Part shown: positions 1-12,120 of the stretch, piece after piece
Layout: each line of letters starts with the position of its first letter
Numbering within the stretch: the stretch's first letter is position 1
Assembly: GCA_964036665.1 (NCBI GenBank)
Contig: OZ038533.1
Coordinates: 2,838,001 to 2,902,000 of the forward strand
DNA length: 64,000 nucleotides
Direction: 5' to 3'
From: Gordius sp. MW1
Lineage: Eukaryota > Nematomorpha > Gordioida > Gordea > Gordiidae
Program-made: the position numbers and the translations under genes
The notes under the pieces: model-generated
Database searches by the model: none
Told to the model about the DNA's origin: nothing
What the model saw: the letters and a program-made list of their open reading frames with translations, nothing else

Positions 1-95
1 AGATCTTTGTATTTAACCATTATGTCTTTATTTTTGTATTTCGCTTATTTATGGAACTTTGTTTCATGAAAATAAACTTTTTAACCATGAAAAAA
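1..95 (+). repeat. Dispersed repeat, 3' end of an unidentified transposon transcript
   Basis: The window opens inside a repeat that recurs at 57941-58026 and, for its first part, at 55151-55170. At 55151 the same bases form the end of a coding stretch with an acidic tail and a stop codon, followed by an untranslated region. Here an AATAAA-type signal lies near position 71, followed by an A-rich run near 91. I read it as the end of a transposon-derived transcript, but the family is not recognised. Confidence 0.5.
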
Positions 96-649
96 AAATT
101 AATGGGACCCTTGTTAGTATCGCCATTATAGAAATAATTATATACCTTAATAACTAATGTGAGATTTAATTGGAGTTCTAAATTTACTAATTTTAAGACT
201 ATTTATATATAAATTTTGCGTCCCTGGTGGGTGTTCTAAAATGAATAGAAATTTATTTTTGAATCATTTCTTTACAAAAACTATCTTAACTTCTAAAATT
301 GAGAGGACGATGCTAATACAAGCCATATTTTAGTAATTAAGGTAACTAAAAATCTATGATTTAAAGCGTTAAACATGCTTAATTTAACACTTACTTTAGA
401 TTCCTTGTTTTGAGTGTTATTTTCGCTAGAATAGTTGATAATCAAAGCAAATGATAATATTAAAAAGCGTTTTACACGCTTCATTGATGCTTGCTTCATT
501 TATAACCTTACTTTAAAATTTATTTTCGTTGGAAATTATGTGTGCCAATTCTACAGTTGAGATTAATGATAAAATTTAGCTAAGAATTAATATAATCTTC
601 GTGGTTTAGTAAATTGATTTATATAGCCACTTTATTAAAGCAAATGTAG
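96..649. other. AT-rich unique sequence, nothing recognised
   Basis: This stretch is AT-rich with no coding-like segment, repeat or RNA gene that I can support. The short minus-strand open frame around 293-499 looks like random AT-rich reading. Confidence 0.5.
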
Positions 650-1415
650 TTAACGCCAGCAAAGTTAATATTCTAAAAATCGGTCTGTTGATGGCCTAAA
701 ACCCGTTATCAATGAATGGACTTTTTACTATAGAAGATTTTGGGCCGAACTTGGATGGTCTTAAATAGCAACCGGCCCGACCCAGTTATAAGTAGGCCCT
801 GCTCCGGCGAGAAAAATTATTTAAATTTTTTTCTTATTTTTGTATTTTATTGTTATAATATGGTGTGTTTTTTGTGATGTTTAGCTTTTTAGAATAGTGA
901 TTAAATCAAAATCATTTACGTCATTATTTATTCATAGAATTTGTTATTTTTAAATAAGTGGATCCCAAATTTTTTTATTTTTTAATATTGTTGAAAATTA
1001 ACATTGCATAGAGTTTATGCAGCTGTGCTACTAAAAAGTAAAATGGCGGGTCGCTTGTTGGAAGAAATAAAAACCCGTTTAGGACTAATGATTTTTTAAC
1101 ATGTAATTTTTAAACATTGTCAACAGATAAATAAATGATTGTTTTAATATTGATAAAAAAAAAATTTTGCATTAAAAAGCAGAAAAATATAAGAAATCAT
1201 TTTTCATGAAACATCCCTGGGCCCGCGCTTTGCAAAAAATAAGAGGGCCGGACTCGGGCCTATAATATTATGTTCAGATATATTTATATATATCAACAAT
1301 AAACTAACTATCTCTTAAAAAAAAATTTTAACTAGCCTGGGGGGTTCCGGATTTTAGATTTTGTGTACTGGTGGGCCAAATAGGCCTGAAAGACCCGTGC
1401 ATATCTCTAGTTCAA
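650..1415. repeat. GC-patchy DNA-transposon relic
   Basis: Patches rich in GGCCCG-type words lie at 690-800, 1205-1265 and 1335-1412 in otherwise AT-rich DNA. The right edge at about 1393-1412 reads, in reverse complement, CTAGAGATATGCACGGG. This resembles the TAGAGACCTGCACGGG edge at 3551 and the GCAGGTCTCTA edges at 20459, 49538 and 57636. It is probably a degraded member of the hAT family that carries CGGGTCGGGT-rich ends (complete copy at 39548-40618). Confidence 0.4.
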
Positions 1416-3545
1416 ACGATGGCCCAGGTTGGCATATTTAGAAAAATTGAAAAAAGCTGTGTGTAAACTGCGTCCTTGGAAGAATGACTACAAGCGAAGT
1501 TGGGTCAAAAAATTTAAATAATTAACTGTTAAAGCTTTTTTTAAGGACAAACATTAATGAAGATCTTATTAATGCTTTTTATCAAAAACCCATTGCTGAT
1601 ATTGCATGTATATAATTTTTATTAATTTCTGTTAAATCGCACAAAATTAACCCGCTCCCGCCCCCCCCCGTAGTATAATAGAGGTCAGCCGTGTTAAATG
1701 AGCTGTCAATCAATTAAAGGTGAATTTTCGCTATTTTTGGGCGTTATATTTTTTGTTTTTTATAAATTATGTTGAGACTAGCATTTTGTTACAATATTTT
1801 AAATTTAAATCTTTTGTGTAGAATTTTTAAAATTGTGGAGTTTTATAAATTTTAATTAAATATAGACAAATTATTAACTTATTTGGTTTTATTATTGTTA
1901 TATATAATAAAATTTTATCATTATATTTATGAGTTTTGATAAAGCTGGGATCTAATTTAGGGTGGTCCCACCCCCCCCCCCCCCCTTAATAAAATAAATA
2001 GATAAATATTTGGAAAAATAAACTAATTATTAATAGTTATAAAGGGAAGAATACAGAGAATTTTAGTATGCAAAAACTTAATAATGTGCTTTTTGGGGTA
2101 GTTAAAGTTTAGTATAAGGGAGGAATGATTTTATTACCTTCTTTAGAACATTATCTTAGTAGTAACACGATGAACGCTAGGTGTTAACACGAGCTAAAAT
2201 TCTCTCAAAAAATCTCATCAATCACGCCTCTACCCAATCCCATTGGAGGGAGAGAGTGTGAAAAAGCCATTAATCACCCCTTTACCCAATCAAAAGGGGT
2301 GTTTGGAGTTACCACGCTGGCTGCTGACACCCTACAGTAAAGTATTGAAATCAACAAGCTTTTCTAATTTAAATTTGTTATAAAGAAAAACATTAAAATC
2401 TATAAAACATCAGTAAGGTTAGTTATATAAAATTTTGAACTTCTATGATGCTTTCAAAAAAATCGACGTTTAAAAAGATTGAATCTTTAGAATGGCCAGA
2501 TATGCCTCCTATTCATACTCTTTACGTTTTTTTAATAACTCTTAGTGATTACTTATCAATAATCTATTTGTTTTTTAAAACTTTAAAGTTGATCTGGCTT
2601 CTATAAGTATATAATTTTTCTATTTTATATTATTTTTACATCGCGATTAATTCTATAATGCTTCATACCTTCAGCCATCATCTATTTCTTATAAATATGC
2701 AAACTCACTCGTTCAAGCTATTACGAACAAATAAAGATAAATGATGGTCTGGCTTGTAAAATAAAGTGGGTTTTATATTATATTTCCCCTAAATCCTAAT
2801 TTTATCGAGAGGTATAGATTTTGGTTTTAAAAAGCAAGCAGGTTTTGTTGTCGCAATTACTTATCACCAAGTGATTCCCTGGAGCGTTATCGAGTGGTTT
2901 TGAACTAGTATATAATGTTAACACAGTTGGAAATTTTTATAATATGATCTGTCGTACAGTGAACCTCGTTTATTCTAATTTTTGTTGTTGTTTAGATTGC
3001 TAATTGAATTGATTCGCAACTCTGTTGGCAATCCTGGAATCACAAAATAAAGTGAGCATGAGTCGAATTGAATTAGGTTTAACCCAAAATATAGTTCAAA
3101 AATAATCAATATTTAGATTAAAAGTTCCAAATTTTTTTATTAACACAAATTAAAACAATAAGAATAATTTTCCCGAAGAAATATATTTTATTTAATATAT
3201 AAAAAACTATCATATGGGTAAATACATTAGTAAATAAAATACTACAAAAAAAACGCGTTAAAAACTAATTGGATGGCATTGATCCGTGTATGGAAATCGT
3301 GTTTAATTGTATATGTTTTTAATTTTTTAGAAAATACTCTAGATATGTAATAAATTTAAAGGTCCAACTTGTATTAAACTACTGTCACGTTTTATTGTAT
3401 TTAAAATACTTGTAGATAATTTTTGAGTTTTATAAGAGGGAACAGGCTGATAAAATTCCTTCTTTGTCAATGAAATCTGTCTCTCCTGACCAGGAGAAAG
3501 CTTTCGATAAAGTTCTAAGAAGCTATGGGATAGCCTGAGCATTGG
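1416..3545. other. AT-rich non-coding stretch with C homopolymers
   Basis: No gene could be supported. C-runs occur at about 1662-1669 and 1971-1985. A stretch at 2090-2340 is less AT-rich and contains a near-repeat (CACGCCTCTACCCAATC and CACCCCTTTACCCAATC), of unknown origin. An imperfect inverted repeat (AGCCATCATCTAT / ATAAATGATGGTCTGGCT) lies at 2672-2755. Confidence 0.4.
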
Positions 3546-3830
3546 TGTATCTAGAGACCTGCACGGGCGGCCCGAGGCCCGTAAATTGAGGCTTTATAAT
3601 TTCGACCGAACCTAATTTATAAATTATAGGCCCGGTCCGTAATAATTTAGAGGTAGTAGCCTAAGTAGTCCTATAGGCGACTGACCTGTTAGGCGACAAC
3701 CAATTAGGTTACAGACGGGATTTCTTTCAGGGGGGAGCCGGGGGGGGGGGGGGAGGGGGGGGGGGGGCCGGGCAATTTCAAATACTCCCCCGGAGAGTTT
3801 TGATTGAAGGAAGCATGAACTCAAGTTCCA
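3546..3830. repeat. Transposon relic with long G-runs
   Basis: It starts with TAGAGACCTGCACGGGCGG, a hAT-like edge, and contains GGCCCG words. At about 3681-3715 it holds a segment whose reverse complement recurs near 19978-20012 (core GTCACCTAACAGGTCAGTCG there). At 3729-3767 a G-rich block of about 40 bases includes two long G-runs. No reading frame is convincing. Confidence 0.45.
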
Positions 3831-4174
3831 TCATGAAGTCATAAATTATGTTAATAGGCTAAAATTGAAATTTAATAAATTATTTTAATTTGTCAATAAA
3901 AAAAATATAAAATTGGCGAAATTAAATTTTTTTTACAAATCAGGTGGAAATCATTCATAGACATTATTTTTTAACATCTGTGAACTTTAATTTACAATCT
4001 TGAATGTTACAAATTACTTTAATTAAAAAAATATCAATAGGTAAATAAACATCAATAAATGCTTTTAGAATTATTAAATCACTATCTTACTTATAAACTT
4101 AAAATTAATTATTATTAATAATAGATTCTATTGTTTGTTTTTTATTGATATAATATGCTTATTTTAAATTGCAG

Positions 4175-4382
4175 ATGTCTGGTAAATCTTTCACACTACT
4201 TTACTAAAAATGAAAAGCCTAATAAAAAAGATGGTAAATATGATTTAATTTGGAATAATTTTAATTATGTATGGGTATTTATGTTTATATAAAATAAGTC
4301 ATAAGAATGTTTGTTTGTAATAGGTAAAGATGGGACTGAATTAAAAAAACTTTTGTTTTATCCCTTACTATGGGAAATTATG
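4175..4382 (+). other. Two exon-like fragments with a short intron, unrecognised
   Basis: Two short open segments (4175-4233 and 4324-4382) are bounded by acceptor-like AG and donor-like GT. They read through in phase 1, giving a lysine-rich stretch ending KKDG and then KDGTELKK. A similar pair with a short intron lies at 12300-12585, just beyond the gypsy element. One possibility is a single host or transposon gene split by that insertion. No family is recognised. Confidence 0.25.
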
Positions 4383-4474
4383 GTAATTATTTTTAAGCAT
4401 TAGATATTTTAAATATATATAAGTTAAAAGCAGATATTATTCTGCTTCCAGCAGTGAAATTCACATGAACTCTG

Positions 4475-4578
4475 TGTAACGCTTGTGTTATGTAACAAAA
4501 ATGTTAGATATAACGATTGTGTTATTAATGAATATGTAATTTTGTTGTTATGTAATTTCCTGTCATCGAATCGCGTTA
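4475..4578 (+). repeat. 5' LTR of gypsy element (104 bp)
   Basis: It matches 12121-12224 over its full length with a handful of differences. It contains an internal near-duplication of TGTAACGATTGT, and starts with TG but does not end in CA. The open frame at 4485-4817 begins inside this LTR. Confidence 0.85.
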
Positions 4579-4583
4579 TTCAA

Positions 4584-5436
4584 ATTCCAATAAACCATTC
4601 AAAAATTATATCCCTACCTTATTTCACCGATATTCCAATAGAGGAGTATTTAATAAATATGAAATATATTCTAATAGCCAAAGGAATATGCGCAACGGGT
4701 GATGCATTGAAACAGATCTACAAAAAAATTTTCCTCGCGTATTTTGGAATTCAGAATATCCAAGTAAAAAATTACTTATTTCCATGTAAAATCGAAGGAT
4801 TGGGAGAAGATTATTGAAACATGTAAGACCATTTTTAAACCTAGATCCAGTACTATGGCTTCAAGATTAGAGTTTATTGGCCTTATGAGATCAGAAGGTG
4901 AGTCGGTGTTAAGATTTTCTAAACGATTGAAGGAAACTGCACAAGCGGCACAGTTTAATAATGATGTTGAAGAGCGCCTTCGGGACCAATTCGTAGCAGG
5001 AATTCGATTCCCGAAGTTGGAGGTCGAAATTCGGCATAAATATCCTAGGATGCTTGACGAAACAGGTAAAAGCTTAACTTTTGATAAAATTTGGATATGG
5101 CTTTAGCATGGGAGACGGCAGAGAGCGAGGTTAATTCCTTGAATATAAATCGAATAAGGGATAATCGTAAAGGTGTAGGTGTTAGTAAGGGTCAGACCGA
5201 CTCCACGTACCGCCTCTAAATGTTTTCTTGTGGCCGGTCACACACACGTAATCATTGCGCTGCAGTTAAGGCAAAGTGTTATAATTGTAATAAGATGGGG
5301 CATTTTTCGCGGGCATGCAAGAATAAAAGGGTTAACCAAGTTTTTGATGATCGTGAGGAAGAGGCTGGCGAAATTAATTCTATCAATCACATTAAAAAAA
5401 GTGATCGGAAACGAGCAACAATCGAAGCCACGTTAA
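4584..5436 (+). pseudogene. gag, broken (capsid-like region and zinc knuckle)
   Basis: A gag-like reading runs through 4584-4815, shifts frame near 4795, and continues at 4855-5106. A nucleocapsid zinc knuckle of the CCHC type (CYNCNKMGHFSRAC) is encoded at about 5278-5319, with a second cysteine-rich half-knuckle just upstream near 5223. A TAA immediately before that half-knuckle interrupts the frame. The length is short for a gypsy gag. The role in the family is RNA packaging into virus-like particles. Confidence 0.75.
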
Positions 5437-5925
5437 ATGATGTTCCATTCCTGTTTGAATGACACCGGCGCTCAGGTGTCGGTAATAAATGAGAAAATTT
5501 GGAATCACATAGGAAAGCCGATATTACGGCCAACATTTTACGGGTTATGGCCACAAAAACTAGATGTAATCGACGAAACAAACATTAAGGTGGGGTTAGG
5601 CTACAAGAGCAAATTACTGCCTTTCATCGTGACAAAAACATCGGATACACCCTTATTTGGCCTACCCTGGATATTAAATTTTGGACTATACATTCCGAAA
5701 TGTGTCAAAATTTCCAAGGTTCAACAATCAGTAACTAGTTTAAATCAAAACTCGAGTACCAAAATTGATAATCTAATAAAGAAATTTGCCGGAATTTTTG
5801 ATGAGCGACCGGGAGTCATTAATGGTTGTCCAGTTCGTATAAACATTGAATCTTCAGCTAGTGGGAAGGTTCTGCCGGCCCATCGAGTGCCCTTTCCATT
5901 ACGGGGCCCGATAGAAAAGGAATTA
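5437..5925 (+). pseudogene. pol 5' part: aspartic protease and start of reverse transcriptase
   Basis: A DTG active-site motif of the retropepsin type lies at 5461-5469 (DTGAQVSVI). Ordinary gypsy linker follows, then the start of the RT domain (HRVPFPLRGPIEKEL). The frame relative to the upstream zinc-knuckle segment is broken near 5455. The domain stops abruptly at the TTA where the Harbinger element enters, and resumes at 9470. Confidence 0.85.
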
Positions 5926-6004
5926 GGCTACGTCTTAATACGCGCTACAACTTCAAGCCCGCAATTTTTTTTTCTGTCCAAATACGCGCTTCACGTTTCA
6001 TGGA

Positions 6005-6120
6005 TACAATTACTTTATCATTTTACATGTTTAGGATTGTCAAGTTTAGAAAATAAATACACATTATCAACATACATTGTTATTAATGTTTAGGATTGTC
6101 AAGTTTAGAAAATAAATATA
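6005..6120. repeat. Tandem ~70-bp repeat, left part
   Basis: Two copies of a unit containing TTTAGGATTGTCAAGTTTAG occur here, and two more at 8484-8580. The inner transposon at 6139-8476 therefore inserted into a four-copy (or longer) tandem repeat inside the Harbinger element. Confidence 0.75.
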
Positions 6121-6315
6121 CATTTTATTGTCTACAATGGTTCCCCCCCCCAAAATCCCGAAACGCCAGAATCCCGAAAATATTACTACGCGCCTAATTT
6201 AACATATGTTAAATTGTACTTAATATCATGAAACGTGGGAATCTCTTTGACGCAAAATCTTCAAAACAAAGAAAATATATGTAAGCATTAGTATTCAAGT
6301 GTAAATATATTGTTG

Positions 6316-6470
6316 TAGGGTTTAAAAAACCAAAGAGAAAACATTACATTTTAACCCTCTTTAACTATGATGATTATATCAATGTTAAAGAGGGAAAAAA
6401 TGAACAAATGTATTATAAGTGCAGCAAGTACAGTAAATTTCAATGCCCAGGAAGGTTGTGCTTAAATCTA
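6316..6470 (+). pseudogene. FLYWCH zinc-finger fragment 1
   Basis: The frame reads YYKCSKYSKFQCPGRL near its end, matching the W/YxC...C(x)RL core of FLYWCH domains. An expected downstream histidine segment is not continuous. It belongs to the 6139-8476 element and is probably exon-derived, since AG/GT-like boundaries and short introns follow at about 6500-6740. Confidence 0.5.
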
Positions 6471-6960
6471 ATAATTGTCAAATAACATCAGAAATAGTCA
6501 GCAAAGTAAGAAATTTATAATTTAAATTAAGTATTTAGTTGTAAAAAATATCTCCATACCCATAGAGGATCAAGAAAGTAAAAGATTTTAGTATTTTTTT
6601 TGAATTTTTTTTAGATTTAAGTCAAGAAGCAATTTTATTGAACTCATTAGATTATATTTAACAAGCCCTTATATCAGATGTTAATGGAAGTAAGAGATTT
6701 GAGTATATTTTTTAAAATCCTTATTTATTTTAGATTCAAGTCAAGATGCCACATTAAACTCACCAAATGATATTGTAGCAAGTAATTTGACATAATTCAA
6801 TGTAACATAGTTAATGTTTAACTATCTTATTTATAAATAGATTCCAACAATGATGCTTTAGATGTCATTGAACAGGCCTGTACACCACGTGTTAATACCC
6901 AAAGTAAATTCATTTTATGTTTAGTTTATGTAACCACACTATAATTTAGATATAACATTC

Positions 6961-7424
6961 TTGCCATCCCAAAAAGGGAAAAACATTTTAGTCCTTAATA
7001 ACTATCTTTATGTAGTTGACAAATCTACAAAAACTTGCACTTATTATCGATGCAGGCATTCAAAATGTCCTTGTAGACTAATATTTTCTGAGAATTTAGC
7101 AAAAATAAAAAAAATCATAACCATGAACCTGATGAGTATCATTGCCTTCTGACAAAAAGTAATTTAAAGAAGGCTATGCAAAATAGTCTCAGGGAATCAA
7201 TTACAAAGGTAAATATATGTCTTTGGTCTTATAATAATTGATCTATTTAGGTATACAATGATGTGATTTACCAAAGAAGGGAAGAAGTTGAGGATATTTG
7301 GCAATACCCACATGCTCTGCCGTCTTTGAAATCCGTGATCAAAACACTGAATAGAATTGTTCATAAAAACAGACCTAAAATACCTCAAACAATTGAAGAT
7401 ATAATTCTCCCTTGAGATTGCCAC
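6961..7424 (+). pseudogene. FLYWCH zinc-finger fragment 2 and downstream exon
   Basis: From 6961 the frame gives a FLYWCH-like domain (YYRCRHSKCPCRL, then a run leading to a His-containing segment after a one-base shift near 7115). A likely 40-bp intron (about 7209-7249) precedes an exon with YNDVIYQRREEVEDIW. An in-frame stop follows at about 7413. The role in the family is DNA binding by the transposase. Confidence 0.5.
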
Positions 7425-7794
7425 TACCTTAAAAATGGAACTCCATTCTTAGTGGAGAATATTGATAATAGATTGTTTATATTTGGTACACCACATTTTT
7501 TAAATTTATAATATGTGTAATACAAATGTTATAATATGTGTAATACATATGTGTAATACAAATGTAAAAATAAAATATTTAATATATTTATTTGTGTTGT
7601 AATTTATGAATATCTAACTACTTCATTATTTTAAATATATAATCCTAAATATTAACAACATTAATCACAAAGTTTCTTTAATTTTGAATTTTATTATTTA
7701 TTATAAATATTTGTGTGGTAAACTTAATTATTAATTAAAACATTTACATTAAAGTTAAACATGCTATTTCATTTGAATTATATAAATTTCTATA

Positions 7795-8375
7795 TATTAA
7801 CAACATTTGTCATGAAGTTTCTTTATTTTTTGGATTGATTAAAATCATGTAAAGTTCTATATATTAACATCATGAAGTTTCTTTATTTTTTGGATTGATT
7901 GGAATCATATAAAGTTCTATATATTAACATTTATCATGAAGTGTCTTTACTTTTTAGATTGAGTCCAATATAACAAGCATAAACTTGATGTTGAACCATA
8001 TTATAATTTACTATAAACCTTAAAAGTTTAATATTGAATAAAAAAAACAGAAACAGTTCTATATATTAACATTTATCATGGAGTTTCTTTATTTTTGGAT
8101 TGATTGGAATCATATAAAGTTCTATATATTAACATTTAACATGTGTCTTTACTTTTTGGATTGAGTCCAATATACCAAGCATAAACTTGATGTTGAACCA
8201 TCTTTATAAACCTTAAAAGTTTAATATTGAATAAAAAAACAGAAACAGTTCTATATATTAACATTTATCATAAAGTTTCTTTACTTTTTGGATTGAGTCC
8301 AATATACCAAGCAACTTCATGTTGAACCATCTTATAATTTATTATAAACCTTAAAAGTTTAATATTGAATACAGA
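7795..8375. repeat. Tandem minisatellite within the FLYWCH element
   Basis: Repeated words TCATGAAGTTTCTTTA, TTTTGGATTGATT and AAAGTTCTATATATTAACAT recur with two alternating spacings of roughly 70 and 170 bp, giving about six partial units. No coding frame is present. Confidence 0.75.
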
Positions 8376-8483
8376 AATATGGAATTTTGAAATCGTACAT
8401 ATGGAAATTTGAAATCGTAGTCGTGGCCAAATCGTAGTTTCGGGATTCTGGCGTTTCGGGATTTAGAGGGGTTCCCATATTAG

Positions 8484-8580
8484 ATTAATGTTTAGGATTG
8501 TCAAGTTTAGAAAATAAATATACATTATCAACTTAATATATTGTTATTAATGTTTAGGATTGTCAAGTTTAGTAAATAAC
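8484..8580. repeat. Tandem ~70-bp repeat, right part
   Basis: This continues the array seen at 6005-6120, split by the inner transposon. Confidence 0.75.
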
Positions 8581-8789
8581 TATAATTAAGCTTATACTTC
8601 AAAATACACATATAATTTTATTAGTATTTAATATAAAATAAATTATAAACATCGATTAATTTTCAAATAAAGTAGAACATTTAGTTTAAACAAAAATTTT
8701 AGCCCACCAGACTTAAAGTATGAAATTTTAAGATTTAGTATACTTAAAACTCCTATAAAAACAAAGCTTAAAAAGGCTGAAAAGATAGT

Positions 8790-9119
8790 TCAGGGTATTT
8801 GTTCACTACAAAATGTACTGATAATAAAGCTTTGCCTATATATGATTATGAGATTAACAATAACAATACATAACAGTTGAAAATATCTTTCAACCCAACA
8901 AGCTAGAGAGATGTGAGATATTTGTTCATATTCCAATAATTTAAATACTTTATTCATATAAAAATAAAAGTTTTGTAAAACATTTATTAACAAAAATTTA
9001 TTGGGATTAGATAAGGCTTTAAAATCTTGAAGAAGAGAATCAAGGAATGTCTTTTTCAGACCCTGAGAAGTTCTTTGCTTTTCTGTCTCTATGTCTATTT
9101 TCTTCAGAGTGTTTTCCAT
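8790..9119 (-). pseudogene. BESS-motif protein remnant (Harbinger accessory protein)
   Basis: The 109-residue frame contains FLDSLLQDFKALSNPNKF near residues 26-43, resembling the BESS motif (hydrophobic LLxxLxxLSxxxK pattern) found after MADF domains. Upstream on the - strand (about 9290-9120) tryptophan-rich readings could be MADF remains. PIF/Harbinger elements carry a second gene of the MADF/Myb type that helps import or bind the transposase, so the context fits. No complete MADF domain could be read. Confidence 0.45.
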
Positions 9120-9469
9120 TTAGTTTTGCAATAATCCACTTTTAAAGTTAGTATTTTAATTGATACTAGTTACCAGCCAAGTTGCATTATGTGGCCACCA
9201 AACCCCAGGCTTATTCCATTTATTCATGTGGAGCTTTTCATGTGCCTTTCCACACTTCTTAATAATGTTTTTACTTGATCTTGTCTATCTATGTAAACAT
9301 ATTAGGTCACAGTATAAGCTTACTCAATAGCTTGTAGCTTGTTGATCGCGGTTGAGTTGATACGGCAAAACTACAAAAATGACGTGACGCTCGTATTAAG
9401 ACGCGTCTATGTTTTAACATGCATTCGCTTTTTCAAGCTAGCTACAAAAGCGCGTATTAAGACGCACCC

Positions 9470-12089
9470 TTAGATAGACTCATGGCGGCGGATATAATCG
9501 AAAAGGTCGATCCTTCTAAACGTCGCGTTGAATGGGTGACACCAACGGTATACGTTATGAAAAATAATGGTGATATTCGTATTTGTGGGGATTTTAGGGT
9601 CACATTGAACCCTTTTCTTCTTAAAGACTATCACATCTTACCCACATTTGATGATATTTCGGCAAAATTATCCGGGGGGAAAAAGTTTACGACGATCGAC
9701 CTCAAGGATGCATACTTACAAATGAGGGTGGATGAGCAATCCCAAAATTTCCTGATCATCAATAAGCATGTGGGCTATTATCGCTTCAAACGGTTGCCGT
9801 TTGGACTCGCCTCAGCACCAATACTATTCCAGAAATATATGGACGACTTGCTTAAGGATTGCAAAAAGACGGGAGTGTACCTAGATGATGTGATAGTTAT
9901 GGTTGAGAATGATGACGAGCATTTCCGCAATTTAACAGTGGTACTATCAAGACTGAATAATGCAGGATTAAAAGCTAAGTTGGCAAAAGTTAAATTCTTA
10001 GAAGACTCTGTGACTTTTTTTGGGATTTCGTATAGATAGATTTGGCATACACCCAATGTCGGAGAAAATTCGAGCAATACAAGAGGCACCGATTCCGCAA
10101 AACGTACAGCAATTAAGGGCCTTTTTGGGCCTGATAAATTACTATGAGAAGTTTATTCCCCATCTTCATAGTATATGCGCTCCACTACATCGATTGACGA
10201 GTCCAAAGTGTAAGTGGACTTGGACACTAATAGAAGACGCTGTCTATAAAAAAGTTAAGACAATCCTAACTCATAAAGACATGGTTATTCCCTATTCAAT
10301 TGATTTACCTTTAATCCTTGATTGTGACGCTTCAAATGATGGATTTGGAGCCGTTTTAATGGACCAACTATCCAACGGGTTGGAAAAACCGATTGCTTAC
10401 GCGTCAAGGACTCTTTCAAAATTAGAGAAAAACTATGCCTCGATTGACAAAGAAGCGAGGGCATTGTTTTTTGGCTGCGAAAAATTCCATGCCTATATAT
10501 TTGGAAGGAAGTTTACCTTGCGGACAGACCACAAATCTTTGGAGCGGCTTTTTGGCGGACATCAGGATTTGTCCGAAATTGGCAACAATCGATTAATAAG
10601 GTGGTCTTGGAAGTTGTCCGCATATGATTATAGTTTAGAATATAGACCAGGGAAAGAAAATTGCGTTGCAGATGCCTTGTCGCGACTACCCTTATCGGAA
10701 ATTAACGAGGGGCTATCGGAAGATGAAAAATTTTTTGCCTGCCTAAAGTCAATTACGCTAGATGACTTACAGGTGTCGGAAAAAACAATCGCGAAGGAAA
10801 CTCTTGGTGATAGCACTCTCAAGAAAGTCTTGATATATATAGATCAAAGTTGGAATGTAAACATAATTGCCGTCGGCGGAGATGTATTACCGTATTTCTA
10901 TAGGAAAAGTGAATTATGTTCGGATAAGGGTATCATACAATGGAACAGTCGAATAGTCATACCAAAGACACTACGTAAATCTATATTAAATATTTTGCAT
11001 AGAGGACACCCTGGGATTAACGCGATAAAATCTATTAGTAGATTTTATGTTTACTGGCCAGGTTTGGACTTAGACATTAATAAATTTATTGCGAATTGTA
11101 ATTGTCAAAGGAACTTCATAAATATTCCTGAAGTTCCATTATATTCGTGGAACGTAACGAACACGCCTTGGGATTTATTACATATAGATCTAGGAGGACC
11201 AATGGACTCCTACTACTGGTTTGTCGGTATTGACTCTTATTCAAAGTGGATTGAAGTGGAACTCCTTAGGAATACATATTTTAAAATATTGATAAAAAAA
11301 CTAAAAGGATGGTTCGCTCGATTTGGTGTTCCACGTCAAATAGTCAGCGATAATGGACCTCAGTTTACTTCCGTGGAGTTTAAGCAATTCTGCAAGAATT
11401 ATAATATTGTGCATATTCTGATCTCTCCTTACCATCCCAAGACGAATGGTTGTGCAGAGAGATGTATTAGAACATTAAAAAGCCGTTACTTGGCCACCAG
11501 AGAAGACATCAAGGATCCGGAGGAGTGTATGAATAAAATTTTATCAACATACAGGGTTTGTGAACATAACTCAACAGGTAGGTCGCCATTCAAGATGCTT
11601 TTCGGACGGAGGAATCGGACAATGCTCGATTGGTCCCGACCAAGTCCCCAAACCATTATGGAACACAAAATTAAAAAACTAGCCTTTCACCATGATATGA
11701 CGACACGTACACGAAACTTTGAAATAAATGAATTAGTCTGGGTAAAAAATGAATTGGCACCAGGATGGCGGGAAGGAAAATTACTCGCTAGGAATGGGTT
11801 ATTGTCCTATAGCGTTGAAAGTAACAATAAAGTTGTGCGCAAACATGCGGACCAATTGAAAAAAAGAGAAGAGGAGGTAGTTGAAGATCAAGATTTGGCT
11901 TGCCCGGTTGTTAATGATGCATCATGTGAAGAGGAGGAGGTAGTTTATGATCAAGAGATATCAAGACCAGAACCTACAGAGGCAATACAGGAAGAAATAG
12001 TGCCGGTAGATATTGACATACCGGAAGATAAAGATGATAAAAACTTAAAAAGGGAAAATAGACCAAGGAAGCCACCGCGGATTAATTGA
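9470..12089 (+). pseudogene. pol 3' part: reverse transcriptase, RNase H, integrase
   Basis: RT resumes at the TTA (9470) and runs to about 10039. It includes LPFGL and the YLDD active site at 9878-9889. A one-base break in a T-run near 10013-10020 shifts to the frame 10020-12089. That frame contains the RT thumb, RNase H (first Asp near 10320, DHKSLERL near 10530), the integrase zinc-binding region (near 11000), the integrase Asp (11188), SDNGPQ (11348) and Glu (near 11455), and a basic, proline-rich tail. Apart from the frame break this part is well preserved, suggesting a relatively young copy. Confidence 0.9.
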
Positions 12090-12120
12090 AGAAATTTAAA
12101 GCTGGTTAAACGGGGAGAGA

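Larger units (their letters stand above)
6139..8476 (+). mobile_element. FLYWCH-bearing DNA transposon nested in the Harbinger element
   Basis: The ends are inverted repeats of about 40 bp sharing the core ATCCCGAAACGCCAGAATCC (left from 6139, right ending 8476). Two FLYWCH-type zinc-finger coding fragments and exon-like pieces separated by short AT-rich introns lie inside. FLYWCH fingers commonly accompany Mutator-like transposases, so a MULE relationship is likely. I see neither a transposase catalytic core nor a clear 8-9-bp target duplication. Confidence 0.7.
5926..9469. mobile_element. PIF/Harbinger-type DNA transposon inserted in the gypsy RT
   Basis: The insertion has 20-bp terminal inverted repeats that agree at 18 positions (left GGCTACGTCTTAATACGCGC, right complement GGGTGCGTCTTAATACGCGC). 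It is flanked by TTA on both sides (5923-5925 and 9470-9472), the 3-bp TWA duplication typical of PIF/Harbinger. Removing the element with one TTA restores the retrotransposon frame. Inside is a BESS-like reading frame on the - strand (the second protein of Harbinger elements is MADF/Myb-like) and a further insertion at 6139-8476. No DDE transposase frame remains. Confidence 0.85.
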
